Source: Bacillus sp. FJAT-49736 (lineage in GTDB: Bacteria; Bacillota; Bacilli; Bacillales; Bacillaceae_C). From it: a DNA stretch of 64,000 nucleotides. Of the stretch, positions 62,845-64,000 are shown piece after piece. How positions within the stretch are numbered: position 1 is the first letter of the stretch; every line of letters starts with the position of its first letter. The translations under genes and the position numbers were made by a program. Under the pieces are notes generated by a model. It was not told where the DNA came from and did not search any database. It saw only the letters and a list, made by a program, of their open reading frames with translations. Where the stretch lies: assembly GCF_018343615.1 (NCBI RefSeq), contig NZ_JAGYPI010000004.1, positions 288,001 to 352,000 on the forward strand, given 5' to 3'.

Positions 62845-63045
62845 GATAAATTTATATACGAGCCATTAGCTCAGTCGGTAGAGCACGACCGAGTAATCTT
62901 CGGAGCAATACTTCAGCGTACAGCTTGAGCTGCTGCTTGAATAAGCTTACTGAAAGCTGGACGTCGTAGATGCACTTTTGGTAGAAAGTATTATGACGTA
63001 TATTGATAAATTTATATACGAGCCATTAGCTCAGTCGGTAGAGCA
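62845..63045 (+). repeat. 41-bp direct repeat flanking a 119-bp insert
   Basis: Copies at 62845-62885 and 63005-63045 are identical and contain the tRNA-Lys 5' half. The 119 bases between them (62886-63004) resemble no gene I know. They hold short stems (CCGA / TCGG; ACGAC / GTCGT). Confidence 0.8.
62860..62885 (+). pseudogene. truncated tRNA-Lys, 5' half only
   Basis: The first 26 bases of tRNA-Lys (acceptor 5' strand, complete D arm, base 26), identical to the intact gene at 63020, then unrelated sequence. With the 15 bases in front it forms an exact 41-bp duplication. Confidence 0.85.
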
Positions 63046-63095
63046 TCTGACTTTTAATCAGAGGGTCGAAGGTTCGAGTCCTTCATGGCTCACCA
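63020..63095 (+). tRNA. tRNA-Lys (TTT)
   Basis: Complete cloverleaf; acceptor GAGCCAT / ATGGCTC, anticodon TTT, encoded CCA. Confidence 0.97.
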
Positions 63096-63124
63096 TTTCT
63101 AATATGATTATTAATTATCAAAAC

Positions 63125-63209
63125 GCGGGTGTGGCGGAATTGGCAGACGCACCAGACTTAGGATCTGGCGCCGCAAGGCGTGGGGGTTCGACTCCCTTCA
63201 CCCGCACCA
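63125..63209 (+). tRNA. tRNA-Leu (TAG)
   Basis: Class II tRNA; acceptor GCGGGTG / CACCCGC, anticodon stem CCAGA / TCTGG with anticodon TAG, encoded CCA. Confidence 0.96.
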
Positions 63210-63218
63210 AAAAAAGCA

Positions 63219-63247
63219 TTGACTTTTAACTAGCAGTTTGTTATAAT
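63219..63247 (+). promoter_or_regulatory. internal promoter in the tRNA cluster
   Basis: TTGACT (63219-63224), 17-bp spacer, TATAAT (63242-63247), ten bases after one tRNA-Leu and 22 bases before the next. Confidence 0.85.
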
Positions 63248-63269
63248 ATTTTTTGTCACTTTTGAAAAT

Positions 63270-63355
<86 letters not shown>

Positions 63356-63363
63356 AAATTTTT

Positions 63364-63444
63364 TGCGCAAGCAAAATAATTTTCCTTAATGCGCAAGCAA
63401 AAATTTTTCCTCAATGCGCAAGCAAAAAATTTTCATTTAAATAA
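63364..63444 (+). repeat. three tandem ~26-bp repeats between tRNA-Leu and tRNA-Arg
   Basis: TGCGCAAGCAAAA begins at 63364, 63390 and 63415, each followed by an AT-rich segment of the pattern ATTTTyC-TyAA. The next occurrence of ATGCGC is the tRNA-Arg 5' end itself. Confidence 0.85.
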
Positions 63445-63445
63445 T

Positions 63446-63522
63446 GCGCCCGTAGCTCAATTGGATAGAGCGTTTGACTACGGATCAAAAGGTTAGGGGT
63501 TCGACTCCTCTCGGGCGCGCCA
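63446..63522 (+). tRNA. tRNA-Arg (ACG)
   Basis: Acceptor GCGCCCG / CGGGCGC, anticodon ACG (A34 expected to be edited to inosine), encoded CCA. Confidence 0.97.
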
Positions 63523-63569
63523 TAATAACTAATCAAGCCGAAAAGTATATTTATTATACTAACTTCAAA

Positions 63570-63646
63570 CGGGAAGTAGCTCAGCTTGGTAGAGCACATG
63601 GTTTGGGACCATGGGGTCGCAGGTTCGAATCCTGTCTTCCCGACCA
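63570..63646 (+). tRNA. tRNA-Pro (TGG)
   Basis: Acceptor CGGGAAG / CTTCCCG, anticodon TGG, encoded CCA. Confidence 0.97.
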
Positions 63647-63662
63647 TTTAAAATTAAAATAC

Positions 63663-63736
63663 GCGGGTGTAGTTTAGTGGTAAAACTACAGCCTTCCAAG
63701 CTGTTGTCGTGGGTTCGATTCCCATCACCCGCTCCA
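63663..63736 (+). tRNA. tRNA-Gly (TCC)
   Basis: Acceptor GCGGGTG / CACCCGC, anticodon TCC, encoded CCA. Confidence 0.97.
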
Positions 63737-63746
63737 AAAAAAGTTA

Positions 63747-63775
63747 TTGACATATGAGTTGGAAGTTGATATACT
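63747..63775 (+). promoter_or_regulatory. rRNA operon promoter
   Basis: TTGACA (63747-63752), 17-bp spacer, TATACT (63770-63775), ~100 bases before 16S. The leader contains GATCTTTGAAAACTAAAC, typical of Bacillus rrn leaders (antitermination/processing region). Confidence 0.9.
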
Positions 63776-63874
63776 TTAAAGGTTGCTGTTCGAAGCAACA
63801 AAGAATTGATCTTTGAAAACTAAACAGAACAAAACGTCAATGTTTTAAAATTTTTATGAGCTATATCAAATATC

Positions 63875-64000
63875 TTTTTGGAGAGTTTGATCCTGGCTCA
63901 GGACGAACGCTGGCGGCGTGCCTAATACATGCAAGTCGAGCGAATCAGATGGGAGCTTGCTCCCTGATGATTAGCGGCGGACGGGTGAGTAACACGTGGG
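63875..64000 (+). rRNA. 16S ribosomal RNA, 5' part, cut by the window end
   Basis: Begins TTTTTGGAGAGTTTGATCC and continues with the conserved 5' sequence up to GTGAGTAACACGTGGG. The exact mature 5' end is estimated by analogy with B. subtilis. The V1 segment carries GGGAGCTTGCTCCC. Confidence 0.97.

Noticed and set aside
62846..63004. Open minus-strand frame through the insert and the truncated tRNA-Lys
   Set aside because: No start codon with a ribosome binding site, and the frame includes tRNA antisense sequence. Short open frames are expected in 119 bases.

Overview
The window is AT-rich, Gram-positive chromosomal DNA from a Bacillaceae member (Bacillus sensu lato). Evidence is strong AGGAGG-type ribosome binding sites, TTG and GTG starts, a complete sigB stress operon, sporulation genes (cmpA, ydcC), a T-box, and a gene order close to B. 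subtilis cshA/ydbS/ydbT/ydcA/acpS/ydcC/alr/ndoAI/ndoA/rsbR-to-rsbX/tex/cmpA/ydcK/tRNAs. The species cannot be fixed from sequence alone; only the first ~125 bases of a 16S gene are present at the right edge.

Region 1 (1-16.7 kb): a hypothetical gene, ywpF, ssbB, the ywqA/ywqB helicase-SWIM pair, an exported alkaline phosphatase divergent from a large secreted S8 protease, a nitronate monooxygenase, and a regulator plus two bactofilins (yhbD-bacE-bacF) followed by a drug-efflux MFS protein. Region 2 (16.7-28.2 kb): small proteins, a membrane-anchored TIMP/NTR-like protein, an ABC exporter pair, argS under a T-box, two CNNM/CorC-type transporters flanking a SEDS protein, a MerR gene whose start is out of frame, and a guanidine-I (ykkC) riboswitch controlling an unrecognised three-TM protein. 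Region 3 (28.4-46.8 kb): ddl-murF-cshA, then two tandem five-gene oligopeptide ABC operons (D-F-B-C-A) lying between cshA and ydbS-ydbT. Region 4 (46.8-62.2 kb): rhomboid protease, acpS, ydcC, an inserted iseA-oatA pair, alr, the MazEF-type module ndoAI-ndoA, the eight-gene rsbR-rsbX/sigB operon, tex, cmpA (minus strand) and ydcK. Region 5 (62.3-64.0 kb): eleven complete tRNA genes, one truncated tRNA-Lys copy, then the rRNA promoter and the 16S start.

Functionally the window is rich in cell-envelope genes: alr, ddl and murF make and load D-Ala-D-Ala, the SEDS protein polymerises glycan, oatA and iseA restrain its hydrolysis, and bactofilins provide scaffold. iseA has an exact WalR-type box. 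Stress control is represented by the complete partner-switching cascade with its own sigma-B promoter ahead of rsbV.

Most interesting: (i) the guanidine-I riboswitch on a small unknown membrane protein; (ii) both CorC paralogues have a perfect Shine-Dalgarno separated from the start codon by an inverted repeat; (iii) a 41-bp exact duplication of the tRNA-Lys 5' half with a 119-bp insert; (iv) two copies of a ~163-bp dispersed repeat, one inside the argS leader; (v) two genes (ssbB, merR) whose well-placed ATG is one homopolymer base out of frame.
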